The notes under the pieces were generated by a model. The model did no database searches. It had not been told where the DNA came from and worked only from the letters and a program-made list of their open reading frames with translations. From Bacteroidales bacterium (GTDB lineage Bacteria; Bacteroidota; Bacteroidia; Bacteroidales; PUMT01): a stretch of 5,277 bases of DNA. Of the stretch, positions 1-5,277 are shown piece by piece (position 1 is the first letter of the stretch; each line of letters starts with the position of its first letter). The stretch is from assembly GCA_007132365.1 (NCBI GenBank), contig SLOS01000243.1, positions 1 through 5,277 on the forward strand, in the 5' to 3' direction. The translations under genes and the position numbers were made by a program.

Positions 1-590
1 ATGAAAAAAAGGGCAAATCCAAAAACAGGGTATATGCGGCCAATAATTTTGTTGATGGGAAGCATGGTAGCCACGATATAATAGAAAAAGATCAGCCAGA
101 CCCAAAAGGTCATTGAATTGAAGTCAGGAGTAAAACCGGCCAGTATCCTGGCGGGCCCCATTATAAAGACTGCCCCGACTATAACCATCAGAAATACCGT
201 GAATCCCCGCATGAATTGCTTTACGGTCCTGCCCATATAAATACCGACTATCTCGGTTATGCTTAACCCATTGTGCTTGACAGACAACATCCCCGAGAAA
301 TAATCATGCACCCCTCCAGCAAAAACAGCTCCCAGAACAATCCATATATATGCAACCGGCCCCCACATGGCACCGGCCACAGCACCAAAGATGGGTCCCA
401 GTCCTGCAATATTCAAAAACTGGATCAGGAAAACCCTCCACCATGGTAATGGAATATAATCCACTCCATCGGTCATGGTATTTGCGGGAGTGGAGCGATT
501 GGCATCGGCACCAAAAACCTTTTCAACGTACCTTGAGTAGAAAAAATAACCCAGTAAGAGAACGATGGTACAGATAGCAAGAGTAATCAT
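1..590 (-). CDS. cstA: CstA-family membrane transporter, N-terminal part (runs off the left edge)
   Basis: This reading frame is open from an ATG at 590 to the window edge, giving 196 codons with no stop. The protein is very hydrophobic, with membrane segments at about residues 2-18, 52-72, 75-97, 128-148 and 160-186. Family signatures are clear: FGADANRSTPA (26-36), DGVDYIP (41-47), a run of about 20 residues starting FLNIAGLGPIFGA (58-70), and GGVHDYFSGMLSVKHNG (92-108). These match the conserved N-terminal core of carbon starvation protein A / BtsT transporters. That family imports pyruvate or peptides through the inner membrane, usually when carbon is short. Short CstA versions of roughly 480 residues are usual in anaerobes and Bacteroidota, against about 700 in E. 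coli, so more than half of the gene lies outside. AAGAGG sits 4 nt upstream of the ATG and supports the start. The gene is codirectional with the flavoprotein gene but 202 bp away, so it probably has its own promoter. The substrate is not decided by the sequence. Confidence 0.9.
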   Translation of the reverse strand, partial: MITLAICTIVLLLGYFFYSRYVEKVFGADANRSTPANTMTDGVDYIPLPWWRVFLIQFLNIAGLGPIFGAVAGAMWGPVAYIWIVLGAVFAGGVHDYFSGMLSVKHNGLSITEIVGIYMGRTVKQFMRGFTVFLMVIVGAVFIMGPARILAGFTPDFNSMTFWVWLIFFYYIVATMLPINKIIGRIYPVFGFALFF

Positions 591-792
591 TAACCTCTTA
601 TTAATAATTTAAAAACCTTCGGTCAACATCCAGTGCTGACCTTGTTTTGGAAACTCCCAGCCTTACCATAAAACCCTTTTAGTACTTTAAATGTGTTGCC
701 AGGCAAAAAATAATTACAAATTAAGCAAATAAATGCTCATACAATTATCAAGGGTTAATTTTTTAATCTTAGCCATGCACCGTCGGATACTA
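591..792. other. Intergenic region between the flavoprotein gene and cstA
   Basis: This 202-bp A/T-rich region contains no credible gene. Read on the minus strand it forms the 3' flank of the oxidoreductase gene and the leader of cstA. A promoter for cstA is expected here, but no exact Bacteroidota -7 box (TAnnTTTG) was found. The nearest forms are TTTATTTG (complement of 726-733) and the TTAATTTG just downstream of it, each one mismatch away. The only clear secondary structure is the hairpin at 621-641, listed separately. Confidence 0.5.
621..641 (-). terminator. Imperfect hairpin upstream of cstA; possible terminator or leader element
   Basis: GGTCA (621-625) pairs with TGACC (637-641). 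After one A/C mismatch a second stem of three pairs (627-629 with 633-635, one of them G-T) closes over a 3-nt loop. On the minus strand the hairpin is followed by GAAGG and then five T residues (615-611). It could therefore terminate transcription from the phosphoesterase-oxidoreductase unit about 150 bp beyond the last stop codon. A weaker TTG-TTTT also follows on the plus strand. The stem is short and imperfect and the T-run does not directly abut it. Because it lies 30 nt upstream of the cstA ATG, a role in the cstA leader is equally possible. Confidence 0.3.
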
Positions 793-2655
793 CTATTCCT
801 GCCATGGACCAAGGGTACCTCCAAGGTTATAGTTCTGCTGGTCATATATCTCATATCTGCCCACTCCGGCCTCCATCATTCCCCTGAGTTCTTCCAGGTA
901 TTTCTTGTAGACTCCCCGGGGACTGGTATTGTGGTTTCTGCACAAGGATGCAGCCATTCCAACCACTTCTCCCATCATACCTGTTGTACGCATGACTCGG
1001 ACCGTGCCAAGTGCAACATGGGTAACACTTATGTTCCTGCCCGCCATAAAGAGGTTATCTATATTACGGGAATAAAAACACCTGTAGGGGATCGGGTAAG
1101 GATGAATGTTCTGATGTACGGCAATTGACTTGAATTCCTGTCCGGGAAAGTGTTTTGTATTTTCAGGATCAGGATAGTGAAGGTCGATGCTCCATGTTGT
1201 GGGAGCGGATGCATCCGGATATATGACATGATCCCTTATATCATTTTCAGTCAGAATATGGTCTCCAAGAAGTCGCCGCGACTCGCGCTTGCCGGCAACA
1301 TAAGCGACCCATTCGAGCCGGCGGTTAGTGTAATCTTCCTTAACGGAACTGTGATTCTTCATAAATGACCAGTTGGAATAGATAACCAGCAGTCCGTAAT
1401 CACGTATTAGTTCGAAATCATATACCTGGTTGAGGTTCATTCCTGTCTCCCAGGTCCACTCCCCCATTGTAACCTTCTGGGCATTCAACTCATTGAAATC
1501 TATTCCATGCCTGAACCCTGGGAAAGAGGAAGGAGAAGAGGTCTCAACCGAATACCACTGGACAGAAGATCCCATGGTCATCCTGTCGCCTGTTTCAGGA
1601 GCAGTCTCCTCGCCAAATTCATCCCTGCCTTCGCGGCCCATTGAATAGTCGGCCCCGGCAAGGTAACCTATCGTACCGTCACCAGTACAGTCCGCAAACA
1701 AAGGTGCCGAAAAGGAGAGCTCCTCTCCGGTCTCTGTATGCCTGGCTATGACACTGGTAATGACAGAGCCTTCTTTCCTGACATCAAATGCCCTGTAATT
1801 CAGAAAAAGTGAAATATTTTCCTCGGCAAGTACAACCCCCAGTATCTTATGGTCCTCATAATGACCCGCAGGCCGGGCATTGCCGCCAAGCGAGGGGCCT
1901 ATCTCCCTAACGACATTCCCGAGAGCCGGATATGGATCAACATTTATGCGGCCGCCAAGATGGACGCGGACCTCAGAGCTGTTATTGCCTCCAAGGACCG
2001 GACGGTCCTGTATGAGTGCAACCTTCAGTCCCAGGCGGGCTGCAGAAACAGCTGCACTGGTGCCGGCTATGCCGCCTCCCACCACAACAAAATCAAAACT
2101 GCCCGCATCAGACGGTTTTTCAGGTAAAGCTGAATATTCCCTCCTGAATGCCTTAAGGGCTTCAGGTTCATTTGGAGGGACAACATCATCCATAGTGAAG
2201 AAAACAGCATCACAACGACCATTAAAGCCGGTCATATCGCGCAGTGAAACGATGGCAGACCTGTCCCGGATGTCAACAGTTCCTGCCTCCTGCCAGAACC
2301 ATTCTGATCCCCTTGTACCCAGAGCCACCCCTACAGGCTGATTATTGACCAGTAAAAAGAATTTGCCGGGCCCTTCACCCGGATGCCAGGGAGAGGTCCA
2401 GTTGTAGGTTCTCACAAACACACGGTACTCACCGGTAGCAGGGAACAACACTTCTGTCACGGCATCCTCAACTGGAACACCCATACCATGTGCCATAAGG
2501 TATGGCGATCCCATAAGGTCCATAAACTGCTGGTCCACTACCCAGCCTCCCTTGTTTGTGAAATTCTCCGCTTCTATCAGGACTCCTTTTTGCGCATAAA
2601 AATTCGAAACTGTGAACAGGTAAAGTGAAAGAGCCAGGAAAATTTTTTGTATCAT
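793..2655 (-). CDS. Exported FAD-dependent oxidoreductase with N-terminal sugar-binding-like domain
   Basis: The product is a 620-residue flavoprotein. It opens with a Sec signal peptide: Lys4, a hydrophobic core FLALSLYLFTV (6-16), and a probable cleavage site after Ala21 in NFYA-QK. There is no twin-arginine motif and no lipobox. Residues 24-160 form a beta-rich module beginning IEAENF (27-32) and ending GRCDAVFFTMDD (146-157). This resembles the galactose-binding-like or golvesin-like modules attached to extracellular enzymes. The catalytic part starts with a Rossmann FAD motif at 189-198 (VVVGGGIAG, GxGxxG at Gly193/195/198). It continues with LGGNNSSEVRVHLGG (221-235), ADCTGDG (321-327) and a C-terminal FAD-binding stretch beginning FMAGRNIS (536-543). 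Together these indicate the FAD_oxidored group (PF12831-like), whose substrates are mostly unknown. The ATG at 2655 is preceded only by a weak AGCAGAA. The gene begins 32 bp after the phosphoesterase stop, so the two probably share a transcript. An oxidised sugar, polyol or related substrate is inference; the FAD fold assignment is firm. Confidence 0.9.
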   Translation of the reverse strand: MIQKIFLALSLYLFTVSNFYAQKGVLIEAENFTNKGGWVVDQQFMDLMGSPYLMAHGMGVPVEDAVTEVLFPATGEYRVFVRTYNWTSPWHPGEGPGKFFLLVNNQPVGVALGTRGSEWFWQEAGTVDIRDRSAIVSLRDMTGFNGRCDAVFFTMDDVVPPNEPEALKAFRREYSALPEKPSDAGSFDFVVVGGGIAGTSAAVSAARLGLKVALIQDRPVLGGNNSSEVRVHLGGRINVDPYPALGNVVREIGPSLGGNARPAGHYEDHKILGVVLAEENISLFLNYRAFDVRKEGSVITSVIARHTETGEELSFSAPLFADCTGDGTIGYLAGADYSMGREGRDEFGEETAPETGDRMTMGSSVQWYSVETSSPSSFPGFRHGIDFNELNAQKVTMGEWTWETGMNLNQVYDFELIRDYGLLVIYSNWSFMKNHSSVKEDYTNRRLEWVAYVAGKRESRRLLGDHILTENDIRDHVIYPDASAPTTWSIDLHYPDPENTKHFPGQEFKSIAVHQNIHPYPIPYRCFYSRNIDNLFMAGRNISVTHVALGTVRVMRTTGMMGEVVGMAASLCRNHNTSPRGVYKKYLEELRGMMEAGVGRYEIYDQQNYNLGGTLGPWQE

Positions 2656-2687
2656 TTCTGCTTATTTTGATTAATAAATTAAGTGTT

Positions 2688-3668
2688 TTAATCGAAAGGA
2701 TAATTATAGTGCAAAGATTCCCCTTTTAGGGTCCTGATCCAGGTATTGAAGGAATGCTGTCCCTCTTTTATTTCAATGATCCTTCCACCTCTTTCAAAAT
2801 GTCCGTAGGCATTTAACCCGGTAACCTGGCCGTAACCTAGGGCAATATTATGCAGAATCCCGATGTAGTTGTTTACGTGGTCATGGCCTGTAAAAACACC
2901 CATAATATCTCCCATCTCCACCATCGATGCAAATAATCCTGTGTTTATTAGGGGTGAGCAAACATCCTCCTCCCTGGCTCCAATAGTTGTCTCTTCTTCA
3001 AAAACCTCAATAAATTCAGAAAAAGGTATGTGAAAGAAAGCCAGTGCAGGAACAGGATTTCCTTCATTGGCATTTGTGAATTCAATACTTTTTTTACGAT
3101 ACCACTCAATCTGGTCAAATTTTATCCAGTCATAAACTCCGGGTTTGCCTTCCGGCGGATAACCATGCGAATCTAAAAAATACAACAATGCTTCCACGGT
3201 TCCTGATCCTGATGAAAAGACCGGGAGAATGAAGTTTCCGACACCCGATATATCAGGACCGGCAGTTCCAACAAATTCAGACATGGTTACAAGCAGATCG
3301 AAAATGTCTTCCCTGGACATATCCCCCTCATCATCATGATTGCCAAGAGTAACAGTCCACTTCACACCATGATCTGTAAAAACCTCCGATAAGGCAAGCC
3401 ATCCTTCTTTTACTGGACCTGCTGTTACAATATCACCGGTCAGAATTGCAATATCCGGCTCTTCGGTATCAAGAACGTGCCCGATTATCTTAAAGGTCTG
3501 CAGGGTGGTCTCAGAATCATAATCAATATGAAGATCTGTAAACTGAGCTATTTTATAAGTTCCGTCAAGATTAAACTGTAATACCTCAAGTACATCCTTG
3601 GGTAAATCAGCTTTCTTTGTTGTACAGGCAGTAATTGCCAGTAAAATAATAAACCATATTTTCCTCAT
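2688..3668 (-). CDS. Lipoprotein metallophosphoesterase, Dcr2/purple-acid-phosphatase-29-like
   Basis: This encodes a 326-residue calcineurin-like phosphoesterase. Numbering from the ATG at 3668, the metal-binding motifs appear in order: DLH (Asp45, His47), TGD (Asp79), GNHD (Asn110-His111), FFHIP (His213) and GHDH (His262, His264). The set is complete, so a dinuclear metal phosphatase is expected. The segment from GPDISG (138-143) through YDWIKFDQIEWYR (179-191) resembles the Dcr2/PAP29 branch, which hydrolyses phosphomonoesters; the substrate here is unknown. The N-terminus MRKIWFIILLAITAC is a lipoprotein signal with lipobox ITAC and lipidation expected at Cys15, so the enzyme should be membrane-anchored outside the cytoplasm. 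The frame can be extended to a TTG at 3701, but that adds 11 residues ahead of a textbook lipoprotein signal and overlaps the putative -7 box, so the ATG was chosen. No good Shine-Dalgarno is visible. It is the first gene of a pair with the flavoprotein and is divergent from the esterase gene. The family assignment is strong; the subfamily assignment rests on recalled motifs. Confidence 0.9.
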   Translation of the reverse strand: MRKIWFIILLAITACTTKKADLPKDVLEVLQFNLDGTYKIAQFTDLHIDYDSETTLQTFKIIGHVLDTEEPDIAILTGDIVTAGPVKEGWLALSEVFTDHGVKWTVTLGNHDDEGDMSREDIFDLLVTMSEFVGTAGPDISGVGNFILPVFSSGSGTVEALLYFLDSHGYPPEGKPGVYDWIKFDQIEWYRKKSIEFTNANEGNPVPALAFFHIPFSEFIEVFEEETTIGAREEDVCSPLINTGLFASMVEMGDIMGVFTGHDHVNNYIGILHNIALGYGQVTGLNAYGHFERGGRIIEIKEGQHSFNTWIRTLKGESLHYNYPFD

Positions 3669-3686
3669 AAGTGTAGATTTACAGAT

Positions 3687-3694
3687 CAAATATA
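3687..3694 (-). promoter_or_regulatory. Candidate Bacteroidota -7 box for the phosphoesterase-oxidoreductase unit
   Basis: On the minus strand this reads TATATTTG, an exact match to the Bacteroidota -7 consensus TAnnTTTG. Transcription would start near 3680, leaving a leader of about 12 nt before the ATG at 3668. The expected -33 TTTG is not convincing: the sequence about 20 bp upstream is GGTTAA-like. A weak -33 is compatible with a promoter that needs an activator bound at the tandem repeats, which would lie at roughly -53 to -94. In an A/T-rich region such a box can also arise by chance. Confidence 0.35.
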
Positions 3695-3732
3695 TATCCA
3701 AATTGCTATATTTAACCGGATTATTTTAAAAT

Positions 3733-3774
3733 GTAACATAAAGGTATCAACTTGTACCATAAATGTACCAACTT
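3733..3774. repeat. Two adjacent 21-bp direct repeats made of four helically phased GTANCA boxes; candidate operator
   Basis: Unit 1 (3733-3753) and unit 2 (3754-3774) abut with no spacer and agree at 18 of 21 positions; mismatches are at unit positions 4, 11 and 15. Each unit holds two related boxes. GTAACA starts at 3733, GTATCA at 3744, GTACCA at 3754 and GTACCA at 3765, so the boxes are 11, 10 and 11 bp apart and fall on one face of the helix. The first box of each unit is followed by TAAA and the second by ACTT. A 21-bp period with two sub-sites one turn apart is the geometry known for AraC-type direct-repeat operators, whose two HTH motifs contact successive major grooves. The DNA-binding domains of HTCS regulators in Bacteroidota are of this type. 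The element lies between two divergent transcription units and could serve both. The repeat is directly visible; the binding protein is inference, and no regulator gene is in the window. Confidence 0.7.
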
Positions 3775-3800
3775 TGAACAATAATTAATAATCTTCGAAG

Positions 3801-5048
3801 ATGAAACCTTTATTAACACAGGGCAAACAAATGGACAAGATAAATCATTTAAACAGGTTTCTAGCCCTTCTGCTGCTGTCAGTTGTTTTAACATCTCATT
3901 CACCCGGAGGGCAAACCGAAAAAACCGGACAGGAGAAGCGGCTCCGTGTAGGTCATTACCATACTGAAGAGCAGGCAGCTGAGCTGCTGAAACATTTCAT
4001 GGCCACCTACCCTGCCCTTGAATTGTGGCAGGAAAAAGCCGCGCGGATTAAAAAGGGGATATTAACCGGTGCCGGTCTTTATCCCCTGCCTGATCTAAAA
4101 CCTTTAAATGCAGTCAGGACAAAAAAGCGGGTTTATGACGGCTATGCTGTTGAGAACATTGCCTTTGAAAGTCTGCCGGGAGTCTTTGTGACGGGAAGCC
4201 TCTATTATCCCCTGAACTGTTCTGGTAATCTTCCCGGAATATTGAGTTTCCACGGGCACTGGGACAGACCGGAGGAATATGGCAGGTTCAGGGAGGATGC
4301 ACAGAAACGGTGTGCAACTCTTGCCAGGATGGGGGCCATGGTTTTGTCCGTCGATATGGTAGGTTACGGCGAAACAAGAGATTGGGGATGGGAGCACAGA
4401 CACCCTGAAGTACTTAAGTTACAGCTCTGGAACAGTATCCGTGCCGTTGACTTCATGCTGAGTATTGACAACATAGATCCGGAAAGGATCGCGGTAACAG
4501 GGGCATCAGGAGGTGCCACCCAGTCATTTCTGCTGACAGCAGTTGATGACAGGATCGCGGTTTCAGTGCCGGTAGTGCAGGTTTCAGCCCATTTTTACGG
4601 AGGCTGCCTCTGCGAAAGCGGAATGCCTATCCACGAAAGTGCCAACCATGAAACCAATAATGTGGAAATTGCTGCACTTACCGCTCCACGCCCCATGCTA
4701 ATTGTATCCTGCGGCGGGGACTGGACAAAAAACACACCCGGGGTGGAATACCCGCATATAAGATCAATTTACGATCTTTACGGTAAACAGGAAAATGTCA
4801 TGAATGTGCATTTCCCGGATGAGGGCCATGGTTATGAATTCTCGAAAAGAAAAGCGGTTTACCCTTTCCTGGCAAGACATCTTAACCTGGACATTTATGC
4901 AATAATTGACCAGTATGGCAATATATCAGAAGAAGGTGCAGTAATTGAACCTTATGAAAAGCTTGTGGTTTTCGGAGAAGAGGTGCCGGTGCCGGGTCAC
5001 GCGATAAGATCCAATGACATGGTGGTATGGCCACAAACTACCCCATGA
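3801..5048 (+). CDS. Exported alpha/beta hydrolase, acetylxylan-esterase-like
   Basis: The frame encodes 415 residues from the ATG at 3801, or 405 from a second ATG at 3831. The later start gives a more typical signal peptide (short basic n-region, then FLALLLLSVVL) and lies at a more natural distance from the repeat element. Neither start has a clear Shine-Dalgarno, so the choice is open. In the 415 numbering the hydrolase fold shows an oxyanion-loop motif FHGHWDRPEEYGR (150-162), the nucleophile elbow GASGG (Ser236), an acid in GGDWTKNTP (Asp307) and DEGHGYE with His343. The triad is therefore complete. The stretches NNVEIAALTAPRPM (286-299) and FYGGCLCESGMPIH (265-278) resemble secreted acetylxylan-esterase-like or dienelactone-hydrolase-like proteins of Bacteroidota and Planctomycetota. 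The likely role is removal of acyl groups from an extracellular glycan or related ester; the substrate is not established. About 50 residues follow the catalytic domain. The gene diverges from the phosphoesterase operon and converges on the peptidase-like fragment. A peptidase of the S9/S15 type is a less likely alternative. Confidence 0.88.
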   Translation: MKPLLTQGKQMDKINHLNRFLALLLLSVVLTSHSPGGQTEKTGQEKRLRVGHYHTEEQAAELLKHFMATYPALELWQEKAARIKKGILTGAGLYPLPDLKPLNAVRTKKRVYDGYAVENIAFESLPGVFVTGSLYYPLNCSGNLPGILSFHGHWDRPEEYGRFREDAQKRCATLARMGAMVLSVDMVGYGETRDWGWEHRHPEVLKLQLWNSIRAVDFMLSIDNIDPERIAVTGASGGATQSFLLTAVDDRIAVSVPVVQVSAHFYGGCLCESGMPIHESANHETNNVEIAALTAPRPMLIVSCGGDWTKNTPGVEYPHIRSIYDLYGKQENVMNVHFPDEGHGYEFSKRKAVYPFLARHLNLDIYAIIDQYGNISEEGAVIEPYEKLVVFGEEVPVPGHAIRSNDMVVWPQTTP

Positions 5049-5105
5049 TATGACATCTGTTTGCAGGACGTCACATACGGTATGTACTGCGATCGTAAGT
5101 CCGGA
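5049..5105. other. Short convergent intergenic gap with a small hairpin
   Basis: The 57 bp between the two convergent stop codons contain ACATA (5073-5077) and TATGT (5081-5085) around a CGG loop. An outer GCAG/CTGC pair (5063-5066, 5087-5090) is separated from it by an asymmetric bulge. No T-run follows on either strand, so this is not a recognisable intrinsic terminator. A bidirectional terminator is expected here from the gene layout but cannot be shown. Confidence 0.3.
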
Positions 5106-5277
5106 TTATAACTCCTGAAGATATATTGATAACGCATCTGCCATATCTTTTCCAAATAATCTGGCATTTTCGGGAGTTACTTTTTGGCCGTTCTGATAGG
5201 CAAAAGGAATTTCAAGGGTCGCCGCAAAAGATATCTCCTCAATTGTTGCTGCCCATCTTGAAAAGCTTAAACCCTGG
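5106..5277 (-). CDS. C-terminal fragment of a probable M14-type zinc carboxypeptidase-like protein (runs off the right edge)
   Basis: The last 56 codons of a gene enter from the right edge and end in TAA at 5106. The visible protein contains SFAATLEIPFAYQNG (16-30), then VTPENARLFGKDMADAL (33-49) and the end SIYLQEL. In M14 carboxypeptidases the catalytic Glu sits in a beta strand of the form T-x-E near the C-terminus. It is followed in many bacterial members by a loop and a final helix with R-x-x-G-x-x-x-x-x-x-L. The Glu of TLEIPF would be that residue. No other catalytic residues are in view, so the call rests on this one region and should be treated as provisional. Location, signal peptide and length cannot be judged. 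The gene converges on the esterase gene, so it belongs to another transcript. Confidence 0.5.
   Translation of the reverse strand, partial: QGLSFSRWAATIEEISFAATLEIPFAYQNGQKVTPENARLFGKDMADALSIYLQEL

Noticed and set aside
350..577. Plus-strand open frame of 75 codons
   Set aside because: It is antisense to the cstA N-terminus, where the minus-strand translation matches CstA motifs throughout.
733..1128. Plus-strand open frame of 131 codons
   Set aside because: It lies almost wholly antisense to the C-terminal FAD-binding part of the oxidoreductase, has no recognisable domain, and the opposite frame has clear family motifs.
1849..2341. Overlapping plus-strand open frames of 92 and 153 codons
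   Set aside because: Both are antisense to the Rossmann region of the oxidoreductase; their length reflects the G/C-rich glycine and alanine codons there, and they have low-complexity, uncharacteristic translations.
3733..3774. CRISPR array or replication iterons
   Set aside because: There are only two units, with no spacers between them, so it is not CRISPR. There is no replication gene, DnaA box cluster or other origin feature nearby, so iterons are not supported.
3721..3903. Minus-strand open frame of 60 codons across the divergent intergenic region
   Set aside because: It overlaps the esterase start and signal peptide and runs through the tandem repeats; the repeat signal is better explained as a regulatory site.
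4104..4403. Minus-strand open frame of 99 codons
   Set aside because: It is antisense to the esterase catalytic domain, and no domain or ribosome binding site supports it.
5063..5090. Intrinsic bidirectional terminator in the convergent gap
   Set aside because: The inner stem is only five A/T-rich pairs, the outer pairing needs a 6-nt bulge, and no T-run follows on either strand.

Overview
The window looks like chromosomal DNA from a member of the Bacteroidota. The evidence is circumstantial: Shine-Dalgarno signals are weak, intergenic DNA is A/T-rich, one promoter-like box matches the Bacteroidota -7 consensus TAnnTTTG, and three consecutive genes encode exported proteins of kinds common in glycan- and polymer-degrading Bacteroidota. 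The genus cannot be fixed from this sequence. There is no rRNA, tRNA, CRISPR array, transposase or phage gene.

Layout from left to right: (1) The N-terminal 196 codons of a CstA-family membrane transporter on the minus strand, running off the left edge. (2) A 202-bp intergenic stretch with an imperfect hairpin. (3) A minus-strand gene pair in which a lipoprotein metallophosphoesterase (start 3668) is followed after 32 bp by a Sec-exported FAD-dependent oxidoreductase with an N-terminal beta-rich, sugar-binding-like domain. These two are probably cotranscribed. (4) A divergent intergenic region of 132 to 162 bp holding two adjacent 21-bp direct repeats that are 18/21 identical. Each repeat splits into two GTANCA boxes, giving four boxes spaced 11, 10 and 11 bp apart, i.e. 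one per helical turn. (5) A plus-strand gene for an exported alpha/beta hydrolase of the acetylxylan-esterase-like type, with a visible Ser-Asp-His triad. (6) A 57-bp convergent gap. (7) The last 56 codons of a minus-strand gene resembling the C-terminal end of an M14-type zinc carboxypeptidase, running off the right edge.

How the genes may work together: the phosphoesterase, flavoprotein and esterase are all predicted to be exported, and they share one intergenic control region. A reasonable inference is a small, locally regulated catabolic locus that removes phosphate and acyl groups from, and oxidises, an extracellular sugar-like or polyol-like substrate. The substrate is unknown. No SusC/SusD pair, glycoside hydrolase or regulator gene is visible. 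The strongest unexplained signal is the phased tandem repeat between the two divergent units. Its geometry suits an AraC/HTCS-type activator or another tandemly binding regulator.
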